A stretch of DNA of 43,775 nt, taken from assembly GCA_024693345.1 (NCBI GenBank), contig JAILLB010000047.1, positions 1 through 43,775 on the forward strand, in the 5' to 3' direction. The translations under genes and the position numbers were made by a program. Shown one piece after another: positions 5,967-13,288 of the stretch. The notes under the pieces are model-generated. The model did no database searches. It had not been told where the DNA came from and worked only from the letters and a program-made list of their open reading frames with translations. The stretch is from Clostridiales bacterium. GTDB lineage: Bacteria; Bacillota; Clostridia; Oscillospirales; CAG-272. Numbering within the stretch: position 1 is the stretch's first letter; each line of letters starts with the position of its first letter.

Positions 5967-7952
5967 TTACATTCTTTCCATTATCTCAAAGTTGACAGGT
6001 ATCTTTATGAGCTGATCTCTTATTGCGAGAACACCGCCTTCTTTGTCTGTCTTGATCTTTATTGTTCCGTCTCTCATCTCAATTGAAATTGAATGGTTTT
6101 CTCCGAGAGGAACTGTGCCTTTCGCGTTGTTCAGACCTATGAGATTCGGTCTTACTTCAAATGTCTTGTATCCCGGAGAAGTCGGCCTTACGCCCAGACA
6201 GTATCTTCCGAGGAGATAGATGGGTGAGCTGCCCCATGCATGGCAGAGGCTGCGCCCGTATTTGCCACCGTACATCTCAAGGTGTTCTGCGCCTTTCTGA
6301 GTCGGGTCAAACTGTTCCCACATCGTGGTGGCGCCTAAGTCAACCATTCCGCCCCAGTAGGAGTGGAGCATGTCTTTGAACATATCAAAACTGCCTATGG
6401 AGCACATTGCATCAAGTTCAAAGAATTTGAAATATGGTGTTGTGATTGCAGGGACTTCGGAATTGTTAATGACGTGTTCAATTATTGACTGTTTTCTTTC
6501 ATCTGTTGTAACGTCATACAGGATTGCCAATATATTTGCATGTCTGCGGATTTCACGTTTTCCGGATGTGAAGCTGGAAATGAATCCGCCTTTTTCTTCG
6601 TCCCAGAATTTCTTGTTTATATTCTTCTTGAGATTCTTTGCTTTTTTTGAGAATTCCTTGTCTTTTCCGTCTCCGATGACTTGGGACATTTCACACATGC
6701 AGACATATGTTCTGTACATCAGCATCTGAAGGGCGCATACGGGCCCGTCTTTGTCCATGTCAGCCCAGTCGATGAATGTCCAGTCGCCGCGCTTTTGGGA
6801 ACCCAGGATGAACGAGTTTTCATCTCTGTTTGCTTCAAACATGTCTATGAGATTGAACGTCTTCGGATAGGATTTCTTTAAGAATTCAATGTCCGATGTG
6901 AAGTAGTAATACTCCCACAGATTCAGTATCCAAAAGCATGAATAGTCTATAATAGTGTTGATGTGCTGGGTAAGATCATCTCTTCCTCTCAGCATTGTCA
7001 TGGTTCTTCTGTCTATGTCGGTGTCATTTGTGAGATATGAGTTCACAAACAGACTCTGGTAGGCGTCTCCGCCCCAGATCCATCTGTCGCGCTTTATTCC
7101 GTCATAGAATCCTTCGCGCATGTTGAGGTGCATTGTGTATTTGCACACGTTCCACACCTTGTTTATCTTCTTGTCCGAACACTTGAAACTGCCAACGTCG
7201 TGAATGTCTACGTATTCAAAGTCCATTGAAACTTCGAGTTTTTCATTGCACTTGATAAATACGTATCTGCACGCTCTGCTTCTGAATACGTTTTCTCCCT
7301 TGCTGAGATCTCTTTCATCAGTCAGAATGCAGTCTTCTTCATCCAAAGCTTCAGTGTCGCTCTCGCCGTAGAACAGAGAACAGGGAACATTGTCCTTTTT
7401 GCATTCCAGGATTAGTTTTCCCATGACTTCCGATCCGAAATCATAGAGCTTGCCTCCGTTGACTTCAGTCACTGCAGTTGGGAATATTCTTTTGTATTTG
7501 AAGAAGAAAACACATGGGTCCATATCCGGTGAATTGTAATGGGAATTTGTGTCCGCATATTCATCTTCTTTTCCGAACATGGATACTTTCCATGTGGCGT
7601 CTGTTGAGAAATGTTCTCCAGTACCGTAAATTGCAGGGAAGCCTCCATCGAGTCTTGACGCATATACCTTGACAAAGTTTCTGCCCGGTTTGAGCATTAT
7701 TCCGTCTCCGTATTTGTATTCGGTCTTTCTTCCGTTATTTACTCTGACAGAAATCAGACCATTGGATTTTACGTCAAATCTTTCGGGCTTTTCCAGATCG
7801 ACTATCTTGTAGAACAAAACGCTGTTGTGAATTCTTCCGAGTTCCCACATCGGGTGCTGAAATTCATTGCGCTGTTCTCTTAAATTGGATACAAGAATGT
7901 TGTGGTATACTTCGAATTCGTCGGGATACCATATCCATTGAGCTTTTCCCAT
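5967..7952 (-). CDS. Alpha-L-rhamnosidase-like glycoside hydrolase (GH78)
   Basis: A 661-residue protein without a signal peptide, so probably cytoplasmic. It has an N-terminal beta region (to ~250), an (alpha/alpha)6 barrel (~260-590) and a short C-terminal beta domain. The barrel opens with DGIKRDRWIWGGD (284-296), aligning with the GH78 DCPxRERxGxxGD active-site segment. D284 and D296 are kept, but Asp289 replaces the usual general-acid Glu. A GATTMWEQF segment further on holds the second catalytic-type Glu, and HAWGSSPIYLLGRYCLGVRPTSPG is typical (in part SSPIYLLG). It is shorter than the usual ~900 residues. Ribosome site AAGGAG precedes ATG 7952. The substrate is probably rhamnose on oligosaccharides that have entered the cell; this subfamily is poorly characterised. 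Confidence 0.85.
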   Translation of the reverse strand: MGKAQWIWYPDEFEVYHNILVSNLREQRNEFQHPMWELGRIHNSVLFYKIVDLEKPERFDVKSNGLISVRVNNGRKTEYKYGDGIMLKPGRNFVKVYASRLDGGFPAIYGTGEHFSTDATWKVSMFGKEDEYADTNSHYNSPDMDPCVFFFKYKRIFPTAVTEVNGGKLYDFGSEVMGKLILECKKDNVPCSLFYGESDTEALDEEDCILTDERDLSKGENVFRSRACRYVFIKCNEKLEVSMDFEYVDIHDVGSFKCSDKKINKVWNVCKYTMHLNMREGFYDGIKRDRWIWGGDAYQSLFVNSYLTNDTDIDRRTMTMLRGRDDLTQHINTIIDYSCFWILNLWEYYYFTSDIEFLKKSYPKTFNLIDMFEANRDENSFILGSQKRGDWTFIDWADMDKDGPVCALQMLMYRTYVCMCEMSQVIGDGKDKEFSKKAKNLKKNINKKFWDEEKGGFISSFTSGKREIRRHANILAILYDVTTDERKQSIIEHVINNSEVPAITTPYFKFFELDAMCSIGSFDMFKDMLHSYWGGMVDLGATTMWEQFDPTQKGAEHLEMYGGKYGRSLCHAWGSSPIYLLGRYCLGVRPTSPGYKTFEVRPNLIGLNNAKGTVPLGENHSISIEMRDGTIKIKTDKEGGVLAIRDQLIKIPVNFEIMERM

Positions 7953-7964
7953 GTTTATTTCTCC

Positions 7965-8534
7965 TTAACGTGATGTCTGAGTGACAATAGTTTGTTCTTT
8001 TGCATAATATTTCAGTGCAGTGAGAAGCTTCTGTGATGCCACAAAGTATGATGCAGTCTTTTTGCCTTCGCAGTCATAAACAATGAAATATCTGTCTTCG
8101 CATCCGGGCTCAGTTGAGTAGTCTTTCTGAACCACATCGGAATCAAGGGTAGACAGGTATTCTTCTGTTGCCGGGGCTATCAGAGATGAGTCAGCGAGAT
8201 GCACTTTTTCAGCAAGTGTAGCTCTGTTTCTTCCGTTAACTCTGTATATGTAGAAATACCCCTTGTCCACTACGAAAGCGCTCTCTTTCCAGAGGCGGTT
8301 CCATGTGAAAAAGTATAGCATCCACACGAGTATCGGGAGAATTGCCAGTACGTACGGTATTTTTGTTACGACAAGAAACAATACGCAGTATCCGACAGTA
8401 AACAGAACATACAGCATTATGAAGAGGAATCTGCTGGCTTTCTGAGACTTGTCGGGTTTCTTTCTGACTACGAACAAAGCTCCGTTCGAACTGGCCAGCT
8501 CTTCATCAAAATCAATACCTTTAATTGCTTTCAT
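7965..8534 (-). CDS. Two-helix membrane protein, unknown function
   Basis: A 189-residue protein with two hydrophobic helices near residues 38-58 (FIMLYVLFTVGYCVLFLVV) and 62-79, then a soluble C-terminal domain of ~110 residues. The arrangement resembles small bacterial PH-like or YcxB-type membrane proteins but no family is clear. The ATG at 8534 lies 6 bases after the htpG stop. No convincing ribosome site is seen, so translation is probably coupled to htpG. The GH78 gene follows 12 bases downstream on the same strand, suggesting cotranscription. A TTG two codons upstream (8540) is an alternative start. Confidence 0.65.
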   Translation of the reverse strand: MKAIKGIDFDEELASSNGALFVVRKKPDKSQKASRFLFIMLYVLFTVGYCVLFLVVTKIPYVLAILPILVWMLYFFTWNRLWKESAFVVDKGYFYIYRVNGRNRATLAEKVHLADSSLIAPATEEYLSTLDSDVVQKDYSTEPGCEDRYFIVYDCEGKKTASYFVASQKLLTALKYYAKEQTIVTQTSR

Positions 8535-8540
8535 AGGCAA

Positions 8541-10382
8541 TCAAATCATTCCGAGTATCTCGTAGCTTGAAGTGAGGAAATCTTTCATTTCTTCACCGGT
8601 GAGTCTTCTGTATGAGAGGTTAGCAAGGGAATAGATGTGTTTTGCTATTCTTTCTGCGTTTTCATCTTTTGCCTTTGCTTTCTCGGACAGACTTGTTACG
8701 AGAGGGCAGGAAGTATTAATTACAAGAACGCCCCTTGTGGGTGCCTGTGTATGGGTGTCTACTCCGTACATCTTCATCATATCATCAAATCTTCTTTCTT
8801 CCTCGATTGATGTGAGAAGAGCGGGAGTTTCTGTGTCTTTCAGTGCCTGATACTTTATCTCAAGGTCCTTGTTTCCGGATACTTTCTTGAACAGTTCCGT
8901 CAGTTCCTTTATTTCCTTTGCCTTTTCTCCGCTGGAGAGGGCCTTGTCGACGCCTGCGTCAACTCTCAGGAACTTGACATCCTTGTTTACTCCTTCGAGC
9001 ATTGAGATGTACTGGGAGTCGATTACAGTGTCAAGAATGGCAACATTTATGCCCTCTGTCTTGAACATCTCAATATACTTGGCCTGACCGGTTCTGTCTG
9101 TTGTGTAGTAAACAGTGTTTTCGTTTTTCTCTTTTGCCTCGTCAAGGTACTCTTTGAAAGTGTAGAACTTGTCGTCAGTTGTTGCGAGAAGAACTGAATC
9201 TTTGACCTTTTCATTGAATTTCGGGTCTCTCAGACAGCCGTATTCGATGAAGTTGCGGATATCTCCCCAGATCTTTTCGTATGCAGCTCTGTCCTGTGAG
9301 AGAAGTGTTGAGAGTCTATCAGCAACTTTCTTTGAAATGTGGGCACAGAGTTTGCTTACGTACGGGTCGTTCTGCAGATAACTTCTTGAAACGTTAAGTG
9401 GAAGATCAGGGCAGTCGAGAACGCCCATGAGCATCATCATGTACTCGGGAACGAGCTCTTTAACGTTGTCTGCAACGAATACTGAGTTGTAGTAGAGCTT
9501 GACTTCGCCTTCGAGGGATTCGAATTCACTCTCTATCTTCGGGAAGTACAGAATTCCTTTGAAGTTGAGCGGGTAGTCTGCGTTGATGTGTACCCAGAAC
9601 AGCGGGTCATGCTTTCTCGGGAATACTTTTCTGTAGAATTCCTTGTATTCTTCGTCAGTGCAGTCACTGGGCTTTTTCTGCCACAGAGGAGTTGTGTCGT
9701 TTACCGGTTTGTTTTCATCCTCTTTTTTCTTCTCGTCTGTTTCGTCTGCATTGTGCAGATAGATTTCAACAGGGAGGAAAGAGCAGTACTTTTCAAGGAT
9801 TTCCTTTATTCTCCAGTAAGAGAGATATTCTTCGCTGTCTTTTGTGATGTACATTATGACATCAGTTCCGCGTCCGTCTCTCTCTCCGTCCTCTATTTCG
9901 TATTCACCTGAATCTGAACATGTCCAGGATATGGTCTTTGAAGGATCGGAATATGACTGTGTTACGACTTCAACTTTTTCAGCTGCCATGAATGCAGAAT
10001 AGAAACCGAGTCCGAAATGTCCGATGATGCCGCTCTCAGTTGAGTTTTCGCCCTCATATTTCTGAATGAAGTCGAGTGCACCTGAAAGTGCTATGCTGCA
10101 GAGATATTTCTGAAGTTCTTCTTCTGTCATGCCGAGCCCGTTGTCGGATACGGTGAGTGTTCCTTCATTTTTGCTGACAGTCACATCGATTCTGTATTTT
10201 TCGTCTTCGCCCACTTTTGCTTCGCCTAGAGACACGAGTCTCTTCATTTTTGTGATGGCGTCAGCTGAGTTGGAGACTATTTCTCTTACAAAGATTTCCT
10301 TGTCTGAGTAGAGCCATTTTTTGATGACGGGGAAAATGTGTTCCGTTGCAACGGATATTCCGCCTTTTCTGTTGTTTTCCAT
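8541..10382 (-). CDS. htpG: Molecular chaperone HtpG (Hsp90 family)
   Basis: A 613-residue Hsp90, the cytosolic ATP-dependent chaperone for late folding of clients. The N-terminal GHKL ATPase shows EIVSNSADAITKM (Glu and Asn of box N), DNGLGMT (box G1) and GHFGLGFYSAFM (lid and G2). The middle domain carries NVSRSYLQNDP, with the Arg that contacts ATP. A short acidic linker (DETDEKKKEDENKP) is near 230. Length is normal for bacterial HtpG. ATG 10382 is preceded by AAGGTG at about 8 bases; an upstream in-frame Met at 10406 is less likely. A GC-rich hairpin lies in the 60-base gap to the preceding gene. No CIRCE element is visible. Confidence 0.96.
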   Translation of the reverse strand: MENNRKGGISVATEHIFPVIKKWLYSDKEIFVREIVSNSADAITKMKRLVSLGEAKVGEDEKYRIDVTVSKNEGTLTVSDNGLGMTEEELQKYLCSIALSGALDFIQKYEGENSTESGIIGHFGLGFYSAFMAAEKVEVVTQSYSDPSKTISWTCSDSGEYEIEDGERDGRGTDVIMYITKDSEEYLSYWRIKEILEKYCSFLPVEIYLHNADETDEKKKEDENKPVNDTTPLWQKKPSDCTDEEYKEFYRKVFPRKHDPLFWVHINADYPLNFKGILYFPKIESEFESLEGEVKLYYNSVFVADNVKELVPEYMMMLMGVLDCPDLPLNVSRSYLQNDPYVSKLCAHISKKVADRLSTLLSQDRAAYEKIWGDIRNFIEYGCLRDPKFNEKVKDSVLLATTDDKFYTFKEYLDEAKEKNENTVYYTTDRTGQAKYIEMFKTEGINVAILDTVIDSQYISMLEGVNKDVKFLRVDAGVDKALSSGEKAKEIKELTELFKKVSGNKDLEIKYQALKDTETPALLTSIEEERRFDDMMKMYGVDTHTQAPTRGVLVINTSCPLVTSLSEKAKAKDENAERIAKHIYSLANLSYRRLTGEEMKDFLTSSYEILGMI

Positions 10383-10413
10383 GAAAAAATCACCTTCTGT
10401 TTGCATATGTTTT

Positions 10414-10435
10414 ACCCGCGGTTTTTGCCGCGGGT
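10414..10435 (-). other. GC-rich hairpin between the mgsA-like gene and htpG
   Basis: ACCCGCGG and CCGCGGGT form a perfect 8-bp stem with a 6-base loop in the 61-base gap upstream of htpG. Neither strand has a T tract after it, so it is not a standard terminator. It may be an mRNA-stabilising or processing structure, or a protein site. Confidence 0.55.
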
Positions 10436-10443
10436 GAATTTGC

Positions 10444-10881
10444 TTATTGATTGATTTCCGAATTCTGATGTTTCTTGTTGAATTCTGAATAAGGATTGAC
10501 GAGATTTCTCCAGTCGAGGTCCCCGCGCTCTATTGCCGTTATGACTATCTCGGCAGTTGCCAGATTGGTCGCAATCGGTACATTGTTGTGATCGCAGTTG
10601 CGTATGAGTGCGTTGTCGTTCATATCAAATTCATCTGCTGCATCGTGGAAATATATGACAGCGTCAATTTCATTGAAGTTAACTCTCGATGAAATCTGCT
10701 GAACTCCGCCTTGACGACCCGGAAGAACAAGCTCTATGTCCAGTCCCGTGGATTCAGTAATGAGTCTGCCTGTGGTCTTGGTTGAACACAACTGATGTTT
10801 AGCCAGAATGCCGCAGTAAGCTATGCAGAACTGAATCATCAATTCTTTTCTTGTGTCGTTTGCTATTAGTGCTATATGCAT
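10444..10881 (-). CDS. Methylglyoxal-synthase-like protein lacking catalytic residues
   Basis: A 145-residue protein clearly of the MgsA family: IALIANDTRKE at the start, STKTTGRLI where STGTTG binds phosphate, and NVPIATNLATAE near the end. MgsA converts dihydroxyacetone phosphate to methylglyoxal. The signature GGDQQ, whose Asp (Asp71 in E. coli) is the catalytic base, reads GGVQQ with Val60. The DNA codon is GTT, one base from an Asp codon. The phosphate-binding SGP is PGR, the first HD is ND, and the loop holding the active-site His is two residues short. So the fold is kept but synthase activity is doubtful. Its place directly after minD is typical of Clostridia, so a structural or regulatory role is conceivable. 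Ribosome site GGGAGGAA. Confidence 0.85.
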   Translation of the reverse strand: MHIALIANDTRKELMIQFCIAYCGILAKHQLCSTKTTGRLITESTGLDIELVLPGRQGGVQQISSRVNFNEIDAVIYFHDAADEFDMNDNALIRNCDHNNVPIATNLATAEIVITAIERGDLDWRNLVNPYSEFNKKHQNSEINQ

Positions 10882-10906
10882 AATTTCCTCCCGGAAGTGA
10901 ACACGC

Positions 10907-11695
10907 TCACTTTAATTCTCTGAGTTTCTTTATGCCGTTGAAGAGAGGAACCTGTTCACCCTCTGTTCTCTTGGCGATGTTCATGAATGCCTGTGTTACT
11001 ATTTTGCTGTGCATTGAGTCTGTCAGCCTGCCCTCGTCTCCCGCAACTATGATTTCTGGGTCGTATGGAACAGCTCCGATGAGCCTTACTGATGCTTCGT
11101 CAATGATTCGGATTATGTTTTCTTTTACCTGACGTATTTTCTTGCCTGCGACTCTGTTTACTATGAGTCTCATGTCGCGCACGCCTCTTGCATAGAGGAA
11201 AGCTGCCGTTTTGTCTGCTGCTCTTACAGATGCTCTTGTCGGACTGGTTATGATGAATGCCCAGTCAGCTGCTTCGGCTGCGTAGAGAAGAGGTTCACCT
11301 GCTCCGCCCGGAGTGTCTATGAACACGTAGTCATATTTTCCGCTCTTTGCATAGTACGAAATTGTTCTCTTGAATGCAAAAAGAGTCATGCTGGGGTCAA
11401 AGGAATATGGTGCAGCTACAAAAGAGAGGTTCTTGTTTCTCTTGTCGACGACAACTGCCTTTTCAGGAGATATTCTTCCGAGAACCGCATCCGCAATGTC
11501 ATATACCGCGAGGTCGGAAAGACCTGCGACGAGGTCAAGACAACGGCTGCCGAAATCGCAGTCTATCATGAGAACTCTTCTGCCCATGTTTGCAAGGGTC
11601 ATCGCCAGATTGGCGCACACCGTGGATTTTCCCACACCGCCTTTGCAGGATGTGAAGAGCATTATCTTAGCTGTCTGATTGCCCGTTGTTGCCAT
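10907..11695 (-). CDS. minD: MinD/ParA-type ATPase, probable septum-site determinant
   Basis: A 262-residue deviant-Walker ATPase: CKGGVGKST (residues 17-25) carries the signature first Lys, MIDCDFGSRCLD is the A' segment, and VFIDTPGGAG is Walker B. MinD cycles on and off the membrane to place the division septum. The C-terminus LFNGIKKLREL is a plausible short amphipathic membrane-targeting helix. Neither minC nor minE is nearby, so another ParA-like job is possible. The neighbourhood with the mgsA-like gene matches the clostridial min/rodA/mgsA cluster in reduced form. AAAGGAGGTG precedes ATG 11695 and a good promoter sits at 11723-11751, so minD can be transcribed apart from thiI. Confidence 0.85.
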   Translation of the reverse strand: MATTGNQTAKIMLFTSCKGGVGKSTVCANLAMTLANMGRRVLMIDCDFGSRCLDLVAGLSDLAVYDIADAVLGRISPEKAVVVDKRNKNLSFVAAPYSFDPSMTLFAFKRTISYYAKSGKYDYVFIDTPGGAGEPLLYAAEAADWAFIITSPTRASVRAADKTAAFLYARGVRDMRLIVNRVAGKKIRQVKENIIRIIDEASVRLIGAVPYDPEIIVAGDEGRLTDSMHSKIVTQAFMNIAKRTEGEQVPLFNGIKKLRELK

Positions 11696-11722
11696 GAGTG
11701 CACCTCCTTTTTGCCACCGGAT

Positions 11723-11751
11723 ATTTTAACATAATATATTACCTAAGTCAA
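11723..11751 (-). promoter_or_regulatory. Sigma-A promoter of minD
   Basis: Read on the minus strand: TTGACT (11751-11746), 17-base spacer, TAAAAT (11728-11723), then the ribosome site and ATG of minD. It lies in the 73-base gap after thiI. Confidence 0.75.
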
Positions 11752-11768
11752 CTGAAACAGACCCTTTT

Positions 11769-12947
11769 TCACCTGCTGCCGACAGTGATTGTGTATTCGT
11801 TTTCGAAAGCTTCGTCTTCCATCGGAATCGGGTCGAGAATCTTTTCCTGTTCGATGACAGCTTCAAGTTCTGGTCTTGTTTTCGGGTGTCTCGGAGTGAA
11901 TACGGTGCAGCAGTCTTCATAGGGCTGGATTGATGTCTCAAATGTCCCTATTTTTCTCGCAATCGTCACTATTTCTTCCTTGTCTGTGCCTATGAGAGGT
12001 CTGAAAACAGGCCTGTTTGCAAGAGGATTTGTTACGTTGAGTGCCTCCATTGTCTGGCTTGCCACCTGACCGAGGGATTCACCCGTTATAATAGCCTTGC
12101 AGTAGTACTTTTCAGCTATTCTGTCAGCCAGTCTCATCATGCTCCTTCTGAGGAGAAGAGTTGAGTATTCTTCGTCACATTTGTCCCTGATGGCTTCCTG
12201 AAGTTTTGTCAGTGAAACGACATGAACATGGATTTCTCCGCAGTATCTGGATATGAGCTCAGCAAGTTCAATAACCTTGTCTCTTGCTCTCTCACTTGTA
12301 TACGGGAAACTCTCATAGTGAACTGCCTCTATAACTACACCTCGCCTGCCCATCATGTATCCTGCAACAGGAGAATCTATTCCGCCCGAGAGGAGCAGAA
12401 GGGCTTTTCCGTTGCTTCCGGTCGGCATTCCGCCTGCAGCGCTCTCCTGGTTTGTACATACGTATGCAGCGTTGTCTCTGATCTCGACTCTTATGACGCA
12501 TTCCGGGTTGTGTACGTCAACTTTTACTCTTCCGTGCATTGCCTGTAGAATTGCACCGCCTACTTCGTTTGAAATCTCGGGTGAGTTGAGAGGGAATTTC
12601 TTGTCCGAACGCTTGGATTCGACTTTGAAAGACTTTTTGCCTTCAAGGTATTTCGGTATTTCTGTTTTGGCGACACGGATAATGGCATCCATGTCCTTTT
12701 CGGTCTCAAATGCCTTGGACACCGCAGCTATTCCGAAAGTCCTCTTGGCAGCCTCGTATGCTCCGTCTGAATCGCATTCATCATCAAGAGGAAGTATGTA
12801 CAGTGTGCTCTGAACGGTGTACACCTTGAATCTGCCGAATTCTGCTATTCTTTTCTTTATTCTGTCGCGGAGAAGCTTCTCAAAGATGTGTCTGTTCATT
12901 CCTTTGAGCGCTATCTCGCCGTATTTACACAAAACGGATACTCTCAT
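11769..12947 (-). CDS. thiI: tRNA 4-thiouridine synthase ThiI
   Basis: A 392-residue ThiI without the C-terminal rhodanese domain found in enterobacteria. Order: N-terminal ferredoxin-like region (MRVSVLCKYGEIALKGMNR), THUMP domain (~60-165), and a PP-loop adenylating domain with LLLLSGGIDSPVAGYMMGRRG (in part SGGIDSP, residues ~184-190). It adenylates U8 of tRNA and receives sulfur from a cysteine desulfurase to make s4U; it may also serve thiazole synthesis. A cysteine desulfurase gene is present at 38807-39985 and could be the donor (inference). Start ATG 12947 has only a weak upstream GGGA. It is transcribed divergently from zapA. Confidence 0.95.
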   Translation of the reverse strand: MRVSVLCKYGEIALKGMNRHIFEKLLRDRIKKRIAEFGRFKVYTVQSTLYILPLDDECDSDGAYEAAKRTFGIAAVSKAFETEKDMDAIIRVAKTEIPKYLEGKKSFKVESKRSDKKFPLNSPEISNEVGGAILQAMHGRVKVDVHNPECVIRVEIRDNAAYVCTNQESAAGGMPTGSNGKALLLLSGGIDSPVAGYMMGRRGVVIEAVHYESFPYTSERARDKVIELAELISRYCGEIHVHVVSLTKLQEAIRDKCDEEYSTLLLRRSMMRLADRIAEKYYCKAIITGESLGQVASQTMEALNVTNPLANRPVFRPLIGTDKEEIVTIARKIGTFETSIQPYEDCCTVFTPRHPKTRPELEAVIEQEKILDPIPMEDEAFENEYTITVGSR

Positions 12948-12963
12948 ATTTTTTCAAATCCCT

Positions 12964-12991
12964 TTTACATTTCGCTTTTTTGCTGTATAAT
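12964..12991 (+). promoter_or_regulatory. Probable promoter of the zapA operon
   Basis: TTTACA (12964-12969), 16-base spacer, TATAAT (12986-12991), in the divergent gap between thiI and zapA. The leader before ATG 13055 would be about 57 bases. Confidence 0.6.
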
Positions 12992-13054
12992 TAGACAACA
13001 ACATTTTTGTTCTTTTATATTTTAACACATTTAGAACACATAAGGAATAATTTT

Positions 13055-13288
13055 ATGAAAAACATTCATCATCTTGAAATCGCAGGAACCGAGCTGTCAC
13101 TCATGTCCGAGGAGACAAATGCCTACGTTGAAAAACTTGCAGCGGAACTCAACAGAAGAATAAACACGACAAGACTTTCAGGCACCAATGTTTCAGTTAC
13201 AAAGGCCGCAATCGTCGTGGCTCTCGATCTGCTCGATGAAATCCAGAAAATGAAAGTACTTATAGAAGCAAGCAATGAAAAGAAATAA
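13055..13288 (+). CDS. zapA: Cell division protein ZapA
   Basis: A 77-residue protein fitting ZapA, which crosslinks FtsZ filaments at the division ring. The N-terminal part (LEIAGTELSLMSEETNAYVEKLAAELNRRI, in part) forms the small beta/alpha head. The rest is a helix with heptad-like hydrophobics ending IQKMKVLIEASNEKK, the usual coiled coil. ATG 13055 follows AAGGAA; an upstream in-frame start at 13007 would add residues not seen in the family and lies close to the predicted +1. The gene overlaps the next one by 14 bases. The zapA plus U32 arrangement recurs in Firmicutes. Together with minD across the divergent promoter this is a small division locus. Confidence 0.85.
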   Translation: MKNIHHLEIAGTELSLMSEETNAYVEKLAAELNRRINTTRLSGTNVSVTKAAIVVALDLLDEIQKMKVLIEASNEKK

